A stretch of 43,054 nt of DNA from Desulfosarcina cetonica JCM 12296. GTDB lineage: Bacteria; Desulfobacterota; Desulfobacteria; Desulfobacterales; Desulfosarcinaceae. The position numbers and the translations under genes were made by a program. The notes under the pieces are model-generated. The model made no database searches. It had not been told where the DNA came from and saw only the letters and a list, made by a program, of their open reading frames with translations. The stretch lies in contig NZ_BBCC01000035.1 of the NCBI RefSeq assembly GCF_001311845.1, positions 1 to 43,054 of the forward strand, in the 5' to 3' direction. The stretch's first letter is position 1. Every line of letters begins with the position of its first letter. This document shows, one piece after another, positions 8,643 through 17,136 of this stretch.

Positions 8643-10185
8643 ATGATGTCCCCAATAATCGAATCCCTTGAAATGGTGGATATTTCCAAATCATTTCACG
8701 GCGTGAAAGCCAATCATCGGATTTCCTTGAAAATCGAATCCGGCGAAATTCTCGGGTTGCTGGGTGAGAATGGCGCCGGAAAAACGACGCTGATGAACAT
8801 TCTCTACGGTATTTATCAGCCGGACAGTGGCGAAATTCGTATCAATGGAAGGCGGGTTGCCATTGATTCGCCCAGGGATTCCATCGCCCACGGAATCGGC
8901 ATGGTGCACCAGCACTTCATGCTGATCCAAAACCACAGCGTCATCGAGAACATCGCCTTGGGGTACCTTCAATCACCGGCGTTGTTTCCCCAAAAAAAAC
9001 TTCGCCAGCGAATCGTTGAATTTTCGAAAAAGTTCAACTTCAATATCGATCCGGACAAAAAAGTATGGCAGCTTTCGGCCGGTGAACAGCAACGGGTCGA
9101 AATTATCAAGGCCCTGGTCAATGGCGCCGGGCTTCTCATCCTGGACGAGCCCACATCGGTCCTCACGCCGCAGGAAACCCGCGATTTTTTTCAAATCCTG
9201 GAGAAGATGAGAAATGACGGGAAAATGATCATTCTCATCAGCCATAAGCTCGATGAGATCAAAAAGCTTTGCGATCGGGTAACGGTGCTGCGCAAGGGAA
9301 CGATTGTGGGCGATGCCGATACCCATTCGTTGGACAAACGCGCCATGGCCCGCATGATGATCGGTCGCGACGTCATTTTCTCCTTCACCCGGACCGCCCT
9401 TCCGCGAAAGGAAAAAGTCCTGGACGTCAGCGATCTTTTTGTTGACGGCGACAAGGGGAATCCCGTGGTCCGGGGGATTTCCTTTGATGTGTATAAAAAC
9501 GAAATTTTCGGCATCGCCGGTGTGGCCGGCAACGGCCAAAAAGAACTCGTCGAGGCGATTACCGGCTTGCGGAGCGTGACCCGGGGCCGGATACGGGTGA
9601 ACGGGATCGACATTACCAACCAATCGCCCCGCAAGATCCACAACAAAGGCGTTTCCCATGTCCCCGAGGAGCGACTGCGGTTCGGCATCGCGCCCAACCT
9701 GTTTTTATATGAGAACGCCATTTTGAAACAGCATCACCAAGAGAAGTTTTCCCGGCGGGCGTTTTGGCCTATGGCCGCATCAAGCCCATACGCGCCAATT
9801 GATCAACGATTTCCAGGTGGCCACACCGTCCATTCACGTGCCGACCAAAAACCTTTCCGGCGGAAATATCCAGAAGCTGATTCTGGGCCGGGAGATTTCC
9901 GACAAACCCGACCTTTTGGTGGCCTCCCATCCGACCTATGGCCTGGATATCGGCGCAACGGAATACCTGCGCAACCAACTGCTCAAACGTCGGGCCGAAG
10001 GCGGGGCCATTCTCCTTGTATCCGAGGATTTGGACGAAGTCTTCGAACTTTGCGACCGTATCGCGGCCATTTTCCAGGGTCGATTCATGGATATTCTCGA
10101 GGCCGAGGATCCACGGCTTGCCGACATCGGCCTGCTGATGGCCGGTACCGGGCATGTGGGGATGGGAGAGGCGGCGAATGTATAA
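8643..10185 (+). CDS. Double-domain ABC transporter ATPase, BMP/nucleoside type (frame interrupted)
   Basis: Reconstructed at about 514 residues with two tandem ATPase domains, as in YufO/NupO-type sugar or nucleoside importers. Domain 1 has Walker A GENGAGKTT, signature LSAGEQQRVEI and Walker B LLILDEPTS. Domain 2 has the family's degenerate P-loop GVAGNGQKE, signature LSGGNIQKLILGRE and a Walker B-like DLLVASHPTYGLD. The frame breaks twice near 9762-9800. Adding one T to the T4 run at 9762-9765 gives RRAFLAYGRIKPIRAN, and one more missing base before TTG 9799 restores LINDFQVATPSI. Two one-base losses within 35 bp of an otherwise conserved gene suggest consensus errors rather than decay. 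The end overlaps the first permease gene by 8 nt, indicating translational coupling. Confidence 0.85.
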
Positions 10186-11263
10186 GCTACACATCAGCGA
10201 CCGGGAGAATCTTTCGCCTGTCGGCACGCTAATGATTCTTTTGTTTTCCCTGACGGCCGGTTTCCTGGTTATCGGCCTGCTCTTCTTCCTTAGCGGTGTC
10301 AATCCCCTGTTTGCGTTCAAAAAGATCTTTGCCGGTTCCTTCGGGAGCCTTTACGGGATCAAGGAGTCGATCACCAAGGCGATTCCGCTGGTGCTCATCG
10401 GTGGCGGGCTCGCCCTGGCCTTCAAGGCCAAGTTCTGGAATATCGGCGCGGAAAGTCAACTTCTCATGGGGGCCATTTTCGGCACCTGGGTCGGACTCAA
10501 CTGGGGGGCCGGCCTGCCGCCGGTGGTCATTGTGCCCCTGATCTTTATCGCCGGTTTCGTTGGTGGAGCCCTATGGGGGCTGATACCGGCGGTCCTTAAA
10601 CTCCGCTTTGGCATCAACGAGGTGATCTCCACCTTGATGCTCAACTACATTTGCGCCGAGTTTCTGACCCTTCTGATTGTGGGCCCCTGGAAAAGCAGCA
10701 AGAAATTCGGCTTTCCCTACACCGATGATCTGCCGGCATCGGCGATCCTCTCGCTTCTGCCGGGCTCGCGAATTCACACGGTGACGCTGGTTCTGGCCGT
10801 GCTTGCCGTGACGCTTTTGACCATCGTCATCTACAAGACACGCTTCGGCTACGAGGTGCGGGTCATCGGCGAGAATCCCGATGCCGCCAAGTACGCGGGC
10901 ATCGACTTCGGGCGAACGACCCTGCTGGTCATGGCCATCAGCGGCGGGTTGGCCGGAATGGCCGGGGTGGGTGAGGTGGCCGGGATTCACCACTACCTGA
11001 GTTATCCCGACGCCATTTCTTCCGGATATGGGTTTACAGCCATCATCGTTGCCTGGCTGGCCAAGTTGAACCCCATCTATGTCATCTTCTCCGCCTTCTT
11101 TTTTGCCGGCATTCTGGTGGGCGGCGACGCCATCCAGATCTCCCTGGGGCTGCCGGCGGCGACCGTTGGCGTTTTCAACGGAACCATGTTGATTTTTCTG
11201 ATCATGGGCGACTTTTTCACCAAAAACAAGGTCCGCTGGGTTTCGCCAAAGGAAGGAGATTAG
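10178..11263 (+). CDS. ABC transporter permease 1 (BPD_transp_2 family, YufP/NupP-like)
   Basis: A 361-residue polytopic inner-membrane protein. After a short cytoplasmic start there are about eight to ten hydrophobic segments, and the typical cytoplasmic loop RVIGENPDAAKYAGIDFGRT (residues about 228-247) contacts the ATPase. SGGLAGMAGVGEVAGIHHYLS is characteristic of the permease class paired with BMP binding proteins. ATG 10178 overlaps the ATPase stop in ATGTATAA and is preceded by GGGAGAGG. It should form a heterodimer with the next permease to move the nucleoside-like ligand inward. Confidence 0.88.
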   Translation: MYKLHISDRENLSPVGTLMILLFSLTAGFLVIGLLFFLSGVNPLFAFKKIFAGSFGSLYGIKESITKAIPLVLIGGGLALAFKAKFWNIGAESQLLMGAIFGTWVGLNWGAGLPPVVIVPLIFIAGFVGGALWGLIPAVLKLRFGINEVISTLMLNYICAEFLTLLIVGPWKSSKKFGFPYTDDLPASAILSLLPGSRIHTVTLVLAVLAVTLLTIVIYKTRFGYEVRVIGENPDAAKYAGIDFGRTTLLVMAISGGLAGMAGVGEVAGIHHYLSYPDAISSGYGFTAIIVAWLAKLNPIYVIFSAFFFAGILVGGDAIQISLGLPAATVGVFNGTMLIFLIMGDFFTKNKVRWVSPKEGD

Positions 11264-11266
11264 CCG

Positions 11267-12192
11267 ATGGACGACATGAACATGATGATTTCCGTCGCTC
11301 AGCGGACGCTGGTTGCCGGCACGCCGCTTTTGCTCGGGACGATTGGGGAGATTATCTGCGAGCGGTCCGGCATCTTGAACCTGGGTGTCGAGGGCGTCAT
11401 GGCGGTCGGTGCGGTATCGGCCTTTATCGTTACCCTTCACACGGGAAACCCCTGGCTGGGGCTGGGCGTGGCCATCGCCGCCGGCATGCTGGTTTCCATC
11501 ATTCATGCCTTTGCCTCGATCAGCCTGCAATCCAATCAGGTGGTTTCCGGCTTGGCGCTGACCATGCTCGGGCTGGGAATGGCCGGCCTGCTGGGCAAAC
11601 CCTATGTGGGCAAGCCCCTGGCCGTCAAGATCGATGACCTGACGATTCCCTACCTCTCGGACATCCCGGTTGTCGGGCCGATTTTTTTCAAGCAGAGCCC
11701 GTTTTTCTACCTGGCGATTCTTTTGGCCATTGCGGCCTGGTTCGTGCTTGAATACACGCTGCTTGGCATTCGCATCCGCTCGACCGGCGAGAACCCCCAG
11801 GCCACCGAAACCCAGGGCGTCAACGTCTCGTTGGTTCGGTATCTGGCGGTGATCGTGGGGGGCGGTTTCTCGGCCATGGCGGCGCGCATCTGTCGATTTC
11901 CTACAGCAACTCCTGGATCGAAGGCATGACCGCCGGGCGGGGGTGGATCGTCATTGCCCTGACCATCTTTGCCCTGTGGAATCCCATGCGCGCCATTGTC
12001 GGTGCGTTCCTTTTCGGCGGTATCTTTGTCTTGCAGTACTTGCTCCAGCCCTTGGGGATCTCACCGAATTTTCTGGCCATGCTGCCCTATCTGGCGACCC
12101 TGCTGGTACTGCTGGTGGGCGGGCTGCGGGACCGTCGGCGTTTGAATGCGCCGGCCATGCTCGGGGAGCCCTACCGCCGCGGCGAGCGCTGA
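11267..12192 (+). CDS. ABC transporter permease 2 (YufQ/NupQ-like; frame interrupted)
   Basis: Second permease, starting 3 nt after the first one stops; about 308 residues when reconstructed. LLLGTIGEIICERSGILNLGVEGVM is the typical N-terminal signature and RSTGENPQATETQGV the ATPase-contact loop. The frame breaks near 11880 in GCGGCGCGC. One added G (GCG GGC GCG CAT) restores GGFSAMAGAHLSISYSNSW, which runs on into MTAGRGWIVIALTIFALWNP. The break is one missing base in a short G run, so I treat it as a likely sequence error. It completes a four-gene importer of binding protein, ATPase and two permeases. Confidence 0.85.
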
Positions 12193-12312
12193 TCGATTCG
12201 CCCATCGTGTTGCTGTTTGACTTTCAATGGTGCAACGCGCCTGGCGCCTCGATCTCGACCCAATCTTCCTGTTTCGGGGTCGGCAGGCAATAGAAACGCA
12301 TAATTGCATCCC

Positions 12313-12346
12313 CGTCCCCATCACACCCGCGTCCCCATCACACCCG
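12313..12346 (+). repeat. 17-bp perfect tandem duplication
   Basis: CGTCCCCATCACACCCG occurs twice end to end (12313-12329 and 12330-12346) in the gap between the permease and the repressor gene. No function is apparent. Confidence 0.85.
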
Positions 12347-12386
12347 ATTTTCTGATGTTAAATTCTCAAAACCATAAGCCCCAATA

Positions 12387-12453
12387 AATTCGTATCCTAC
12401 AATTTTTTTGTTGCATATACTTAACACTTTGTTGTATGTAACAAATACGAATT
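12387..12453 (+). promoter_or_regulatory. Operator-like dyads upstream of the CI/LexA-like repressor
   Basis: Two nested symmetric signals precede the repressor gene. The near-palindrome TTGTTGTATGTAACAA lies at 12429-12444, and its half-site TTGTTGYAT recurs at 12408-12416. A perfect 9-bp inverted pair, AATTCGTAT at 12387-12395 and ATACGAATT at 12445-12453, brackets them. The position 20-90 nt before the start suits autoregulation. Binding is inferred. Confidence 0.5.
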
Positions 12454-12474
12454 GAACAGTTAAAGGAAAGAAAA

Positions 12475-13119
12475 ATGGATACCCATTTTCAGGTTTTTTT
12501 CGCCCGTGTCTCCAATGCCCTGGGCATCAAGAACCTTTCCGAGTTGGCAACCCTTTTGGGGGTCAACCGGTCTTCGATTACCCAGGCGCGTAAAAACAAT
12601 TCCGTTCCCGCCAATTGGTTGTTGGCCCTTATGCGCAACCATGGGCTGAATCCCGACTGGCTGGAAGGCGGTAACGGCCCGAAATGGCTGAAACCCGGCG
12701 ATACCGATGACGGCGAATTTTTCTCGGTGCCGAAGGTTCAGGCACGGCTCTGTGCCGGTGCGGGATCTTTTGAAGTGGAAAGTCGCATCGAAGACCATTA
12801 TTCCTTTAAAACGGCGTGGCTGCAAAGCAAGGGGGCCAAAGATCGTATGGTGCTGATGGATGTATTCGGCAACAGCATGGCGCCGGAGATTAAAGACGGG
12901 GATACCGTGCTCATCGACCAGTCCCAGACGGCCATCATCGCCGGCACCGTCTATGCCGTGGGGGTTGAGGATACGATCATGGTCAAACGGATCGAAAAAC
13001 ATCCACGGAAACTCGTTATGTTGAGTGACAACAAGGAATATGCTCCGATTTTTTATCCGATGCGGAAATGGATCGCGTGCGTATTATCGGAAAGGTCCTA
13101 TGGATATGCAGAGAGTTGA
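12475..13119 (+). CDS. CI-like HTH repressor with S24 (LexA-type) autopeptidase domain
   Basis: A 214-residue protein in two parts. Residues 1-70 form a phage CI/Bac_CI-type HTH (LSELATLLGVNRSSITQARKNNSVPANWLL). Residues about 80-214 form an S24 peptidase domain with FGNSM (nucleophile Ser134) and MVKR (Lys171), plus a plausible Ala-Gly cleavage site in CAGAG at 93-97. Family members repress phage or stress genes and cut themselves when RecA filaments form. GGAAAG precedes the ATG. No other phage genes are visible nearby, so it may be an orphan regulator. The dyads at 12387-12453 are candidate self-operators. Confidence 0.85.
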   Translation: MDTHFQVFFARVSNALGIKNLSELATLLGVNRSSITQARKNNSVPANWLLALMRNHGLNPDWLEGGNGPKWLKPGDTDDGEFFSVPKVQARLCAGAGSFEVESRIEDHYSFKTAWLQSKGAKDRMVLMDVFGNSMAPEIKDGDTVLIDQSQTAIIAGTVYAVGVEDTIMVKRIEKHPRKLVMLSDNKEYAPIFYPMRKWIACVLSERSYGYAES

Positions 13120-13128
13120 GGTGAAGAC

Positions 13129-13416
13129 ATGAACAGAACCGAGCAGATGACCATGGGCTTTCAATCCGCCACGGCAGAATTGAACCCTACGCCTCCCTGT
13201 GTGCACCGCTGCACGCCATGCCTGCCTGCGATAGGCGAATCCCAACTGCCGAGAACGCTCTCCTTTCCGCGCCTTGACCGAACCCGCGGGTTTCAGCTTC
13301 GGCGCGGGGATGTGCGTCGCTTCCTAAAAATTGTTTGCCGGGCCGCCGTGGAGTGTTTGGCAATGGCCGGAATTATCTTGTTCGCCGCATTGGCGACGCT
13401 GCTGTTGGGGCTTTAG
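13129..13416 (+). CDS. Small hypothetical protein with C-terminal membrane segment
   Basis: A 95-residue frame 9 nt after the repressor gene, with GAGGTGAAG before the ATG, so it could be co-transcribed. The only recognisable feature is a hydrophobic C-terminal helix (AMAGIILFAALATLLLGL); the middle is Pro/Arg-rich. I do not recognise a family, and the coding status rests on the ribosome-binding site and spacing alone. Confidence 0.4.
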   Translation: MNRTEQMTMGFQSATAELNPTPPCVHRCTPCLPAIGESQLPRTLSFPRLDRTRGFQLRRGDVRRFLKIVCRAAVECLAMAGIILFAALATLLLGL

Positions 13417-13427
13417 ACAATATGGTT

Positions 13428-13572
13428 GGAAAGAAATAATTCCACCATCCTGCTTGTCTTTGTGTCCGTCTACCGCGTTGCCGCCACAGACACATATTCT
13501 CGATATGCACCGGTGGGGGCGCCTTGTAGACGACCCCAAATCCGGCGCGATCGGGGTGAATTATTTCTTTCC
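13428..13572. repeat. 145-bp segment bounded by 15-bp perfect inverted repeats
   Basis: GGAAAGAAATAATTC (13428-13442) is repeated in inverse orientation as GAATTATTTCTTTCC (13558-13572). Both are followed rightward by near-identical CCRCCATCCT. It may be a miniature mobile element or a fold-back structure. It overlaps the reconstructed tail of the pentapeptide gene. Confidence 0.6.
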
Positions 13573-14116
13573 GCCATCCTTGGGTGCGTTGTATATTGAC
13601 ACCCAATTTTAGTGAAATCTGAGAACCTTCGATTGGCCTGGCCAAGGTCGACCGAAGTAAGATTGGCCCTAAAGAGAAAAGCCCAGAGATCGGCACCGTT
13701 GAAGTTGGCGCCGCTCAGATTGGTCCAACTGAGATTGGTGTAAAAAGATACGCTCGATCAAAATTGGCGCCGCTTAGATTGGCTCCCCGGAAATCAGTCC
13801 CACAAAGATCGGCCTCTCTGAAGTCGGCGCCGCTCAGATCGGCCCAACGTCGATGGAAGTCACGAAGCTTGGCGCCGCTCAGGTCAACTCCACGCAGGTT
13901 GGCGCCGCGGAAATCAGCCTTACGAAGATCGGCACCCCGGAGATAGGCCTTCTCGATGTTCACATTTTGGAGCCGCACGGGTTGCTCCGGGTTATGTTTT
14001 CTCCACGCGTTCCACTCCGTCATGTCGTGCTTTGCCGAACACTTCATCAGCAGATCGAACTGCTCCCAGCTGAACGCCACGCCCGCGTTTTGCCGTTTAA
14101 CTTCTGTTGTGAGCAT
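13470..14116 (-). CDS. Pentapeptide-repeat protein (frame interrupted)
   Basis: Leading residues LLMKCSAKHDMTEWNAWRKHNPEQPVRL are followed by tandem A(D/N)LxX pentapeptides (LRGADLRKADFRGANLRGVD and onward), which form a right-handed quadrilateral beta-helix. The frame stops at 13715. However, adding one T to the T5 run near 13743 continues the repeat exactly (YTNLSWTNLSGANFNGADLW, then RANLTSVDLGQAN), giving about 215 residues to 13470. The last 40 residues are not repeat-like and overlap an inverted repeat, so the true end is uncertain. Some family members mimic DNA or are effectors, but no role can be assigned here. The repeat periodicity also produces spurious open frames on the opposite strand. 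Confidence 0.75.
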
Positions 14117-14705
14117 TTTTAGAACCTCCCAGCTTGGTTAATGGTCATTCTTGATTTTTGGCGCAATGTGTCCGCCCTCTGCGCCGTCTTCCCTCTTTTC
14201 ATAGTTGATCGTCTATGACGTTTATAACAATATTTGTGCCAGCAAGCCGTTTTTACAAAAAATCAGTTTTTTTACTAAAAATCTATATATTTTAAATGCT
14301 GTTGGGTCTCCATATAGACGGTAGAATGTGTAATTTAAAAACGACATCTACAAAAAAGCAATACAAAAATGTATCTTGTTGTCACGCTTGCATGCGATTG
14401 CCCTGCAAGTCCGCCCAAGATTCTTTGACGGAAGGATGGCGGTGCAAGAAAATGTCGGGAGAAAGATATAACGATCAGGAACGGTTGATGGCCAACATAG
14501 ACGGCTTTTCACCGGACGGCCCGCTCTCCTTCTCGCTGATGTTGATATGCCTTCAGATGAAGAGCGTCTATCCTCGGCGCGAAGACGGTGAAGGTGGAGA
14601 AAAACCCGGCGGCGATCAAGACATCCAACCTCAAGATGAGCAGCGGCAAGGATTCAGCCGAGATTGTCAATTGAACAATCGGCGCTGGCAGGGTAAACTA
14701 AATAC
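14117..14705. other. Intergenic stretch without a convincing gene
   Basis: This 589-bp gap between divergent genes starts with an A/T-rich part (about 14220-14350) likely to hold both promoters. An open frame runs from 14296, but it has no ribosome-binding site and low-complexity composition, and it overlaps the next gene. I see no RNA gene or clear repeat. Confidence 0.5.
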
Positions 14706-15502
14706 ATGCAAGGGTCATCCACGCTTCGACATGCACATTTGAGGCGCCTATTGCTGGTCGCCCTCCTGACATGGGTTTGGGGCTGTTCCACTTTTACCAG
14801 CACCACGCCATCGACGGAACCGTCCGGAACGGTCGGCAAAAGGGCGTATTTGCCGCGTCCGCGTATCCAGACCATCGGCTTCACCATCCAGGTGGGCGCT
14901 TTCGCCAGCGAGCGCAACGCTTCGGCCTATGCCCGGCTGTTGCAATCCAAGGGGCTGGACGCCTACCATTTCATCGATACGGACGGTCTGTATAAAGTCC
15001 GTTTCGATCGTTTCCCCACCAAGGCAGTTGCCCTGAACCGCGCCCAAAGGCTGAAGACCGACGGTACTATCGAAGTTTACTACATCGTGCGCGCCTTGTT
15101 GTACGAAGATATTGCCGGTGCGACACCGCAATTGCAGCATGATTTGATTCAGACGGCACGGCGCTTCATTGGCGTCGAATACCACTGGGGCGGCACCACC
15201 GTGGAAACCGGGATGGATTGCAGCGGGTTGACCCAGACGGTCTACCGCCTGAACGGCATCGATCTGCCCCGCACCGCCCGTGAGCAGTATGCCGCCGGTG
15301 ATCCGGTCTCGCGTAACGATCTGGCCAAGGGCGACTTGGTTTTTTCGATACCAGCCGCTGGGGCAAAATCAACCATGTGGGTATTTATTGCGGCAACAAC
15401 ACCTTCATTCATGCCCCCAGCAGCGGCAAGCGCATTCAGACGACGTCACTGTCCAAGGCTTATTACAGGAATCACTTTGCCGGCGCCCGTCGCTATTTTT
15501 GA
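14706..15502 (+). CDS. SPOR-NlpC/P60 lipoprotein, peptidoglycan hydrolase (frame interrupted)
   Basis: About 265 residues when reconstructed. A lipoprotein-type signal ends TWVWGCS. A SPOR domain follows (TIQVGAFASERNASAYARLLQ through VRFDRFPTKAVALNRAQRL, residues about 58-130) and binds denuded septal glycan. The NlpC/P60 endopeptidase domain has catalytic Cys in MDCSGL, His in INHVGIYCG and the third residue in FIHAPSSG. The frame shifts at a T6 run near 15345; one more T gives KGDLVFFDTSRWGKINHVGIYCG and the frame then ends at 15502. The enzyme would cut stem peptides at the outer-membrane/septum face. It converges on the HD gene with a 26-bp gap. Confidence 0.85.
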
Positions 15503-15528
15503 TGGTGGAATGACAGAGAACACTTCTT

Positions 15529-16332
15529 TTATACGCCATTTATCCCCTGTTCCAGGTAGGCCCTGGCCCGTGCAAAAGCGGTGTCAATTTCAGGGACATG
15601 CTGCGGCAGCTGGTCACGGATGGCTTCCAGGTATTTGTTTTCCTGCACCAGTTCAAATGTCCGGCGGAAATTGATATCGTAAATCCACCCGATCTGTAGC
15701 AATTTAAAATCATTCAGGGTCCGAAGGTCCGCCATACGTACGAGTTCACCGTGTACTATCGATTGGCAGACGGCGTCGGAATATCCATCACTGTCCGGCA
15801 GATCCAGTTCAACGGCCTTGTTGCGGTTGTCTGATATATTGCGGTAGTAGTCGGTTACCACCCGCCAGATATCGACCTTGTCCGCATCCCTGAGCAGTTT
15901 GAGGAGCAAAAGGGAACGTGCACCGGCCTGGCGGGGAAGGGCCAAACGATTGTGACAGGCCACGGCCTGCAAAATGATATCGGCCGATTCTGGATCAAAA
16001 CCTTCCAGAAGCCGGTTCTCCCTGATAATTCGCACCCCCAGGGCGGCATGATCTTCCGACTTTCGGTCTACAAAGGTCCGATAGCGTTGATACTGTTCAA
16101 AGCGGCCGATATCGTGCAGCAACGCAGCGGTCTCAGCAACAATCAGATCCTGATGGGACAGCGCAAAGCTCAGGCTATTGGCGATGTCTTTGATGTTCTC
16201 GCAAACATGCCGGGTATGGTCTGCCTTCAGGTCGATGTTCTTCCGAAGCTCCGCATCATCGCCATCAAACCCGCAAATGTAAGCATCAAACCATTTTTTC
16301 AAATTCGATAACAAGGAATCCAGGTTCATCAT
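15529..16332 (-). CDS. HD-domain phosphohydrolase
   Basis: A 267-residue soluble protein. The metal-binding HD pattern is visible as H (DHTRHVCENI), HD (LLHDIGRFEQYQRY) and a distal D (LLRDADKVDIW). HD proteins hydrolyse phosphoesters such as nucleotides or second messengers, and the substrate here is unknown. The ATG at 16332 overlaps the stop of an upstream reading frame (ATGA), and GGAG lies 8 nt before it, so it is probably translated together with that fragment. Confidence 0.82.
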   Translation of the reverse strand: MMNLDSLLSNLKKWFDAYICGFDGDDAELRKNIDLKADHTRHVCENIKDIANSLSFALSHQDLIVAETAALLHDIGRFEQYQRYRTFVDRKSEDHAALGVRIIRENRLLEGFDPESADIILQAVACHNRLALPRQAGARSLLLLKLLRDADKVDIWRVVTDYYRNISDNRNKAVELDLPDSDGYSDAVCQSIVHGELVRMADLRTLNDFKLLQIGWIYDINFRRTFELVQENKYLEAIRDQLPQHVPEIDTAFARARAYLEQGINGV

Positions 16333-16505
16333 AAATCACTCCGAATCCGGCCGTCAGGCAGCATGTTGTCAGGATGGTAGCGGCCGGCCTCCTCCATCTG
16401 AAAAGCACATCCTTTCCGGTAGTCCTCATGCCATTTGTCGCGGACCGGAAGCCATTCACAGATATCCTTGCGCCAGGCTTCGAGAAGCAAAACCTGACTA
16501 AACCT
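16329..16505 (-). CDS. Short unrecognised frame upstream of the HD gene, possibly the tail of the YopT-like gene
   Basis: About 55 sense codons (EAWRKDICEWLPVRDKWHED and on to MLPDGRIRSDL) run without a stop to a TGA that overlaps the HD gene's ATG. No good start codon is visible. The frame would connect to the YopT-like gene if one base were missing just before that gene's stop at 16508, so it may be that gene's C-terminus or a separate broken gene. No family is recognised. Confidence 0.35.
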   Translation of the reverse strand, partial: RFSQVLLLEAWRKDICEWLPVRDKWHEDYRKGCAFQMEEAGRYHPDNMLPDGRIRSDL

Positions 16506-16507
16506 AT

Positions 16508-17103
16508 CTACAGGTAGTATTTATCAAACGACCCGCCTTCCCGTTTTTTGATAACCCATTTATAGTAAACTCCCGAGCCCTGTTCACAAAACTCAGAGTC
16601 TCCGATAAGCGTTTTGAGGTCCTTTGTACTCGTGGTGCTGATACAGTACTGGTTTGGGTCGAGGATGTATATCCATCGTCCGCGCTTGATGAATCCTATG
16701 GCATGGCCTATGTCTGCATTGCCGTCAAAAAAACCGATGTGGAGGTAGTTCTCTGTGCATAAGGTCGTTACGATATCGTCTGCCATAGCAGCGGCTGTGG
16801 AGTCGTCCGGTTGGGTGGTCATCTGGTGCGGGCCGGATTGTATTACTTTCAGGTGATCCGGATAGCTTTTTTGGTGGCATAGACGCCATCCGTACGGGTG
16901 AAATAACCGGTCACAATATCCTTTACGCCCGAATTGCTGCTGAATTTCCGGTAAAACTTATGGCGATCAATTCCCACCCGCCGCAAAAAATTTTTGTCCG
17001 TAAATAAGCTGTTTTCTTGCAGCGATTTGACGATCCAGGTTGTCACAATGCCCGTGCAGTAACCACCTTTGTTGATATTCTCTTCCCATAAGGTTGAATC
17101 CAT
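16508..17103 (-). CDS. YopT-like (C58-type) papain-fold cysteine peptidase (frame interrupted)
   Basis: Two adjacent frames join as one protein of about 198 residues if the A6 run near 16872 is read as A7, giving ATKKSYPDHLKVIQSGPHQM. The joined product has the three C58-like active-site regions in order: Cys16 in KGGYCTGIVTTWI, His134 in DIGHAIGF and Asp149 in YILDPNQY. Such domains cleave protein substrates and occur in secreted effectors and toxins. There is no signal peptide or obvious secretion domain. An upstream ribosome-binding site (AGGAGATGAGCC) supports the start. The assignment rests on motif spacing and is moderately sure. Confidence 0.6.
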
Positions 17104-17136
17104 CGGCTCATCTCCTTTCTCTTTTTAAGTCCAATG

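Noticed and set aside
12226..12302. 25-codon minus-strand frame after the permease (RFYCLPTPKQEDWVEIEAPG)
   Set aside because: Plausible protein-like sequence but too short, with no ribosome-binding site, so it may be a gene remnant at most.
13764..13946. Short regularly spaced repeats resembling a CRISPR array
   Set aside because: The period is 15 bp with no spacers and is explained by pentapeptide codons.
13764..14141. Several open frames opposite the pentapeptide gene
   Set aside because: They are produced by the 15-bp periodicity of the repeat on the other strand and show no independent signals.
14296..14742. 148-codon open frame between the pentapeptide and NlpC genes
   Set aside because: No ribosome-binding site, biased composition, overlaps the well-supported lipoprotein start, and no recognisable family.
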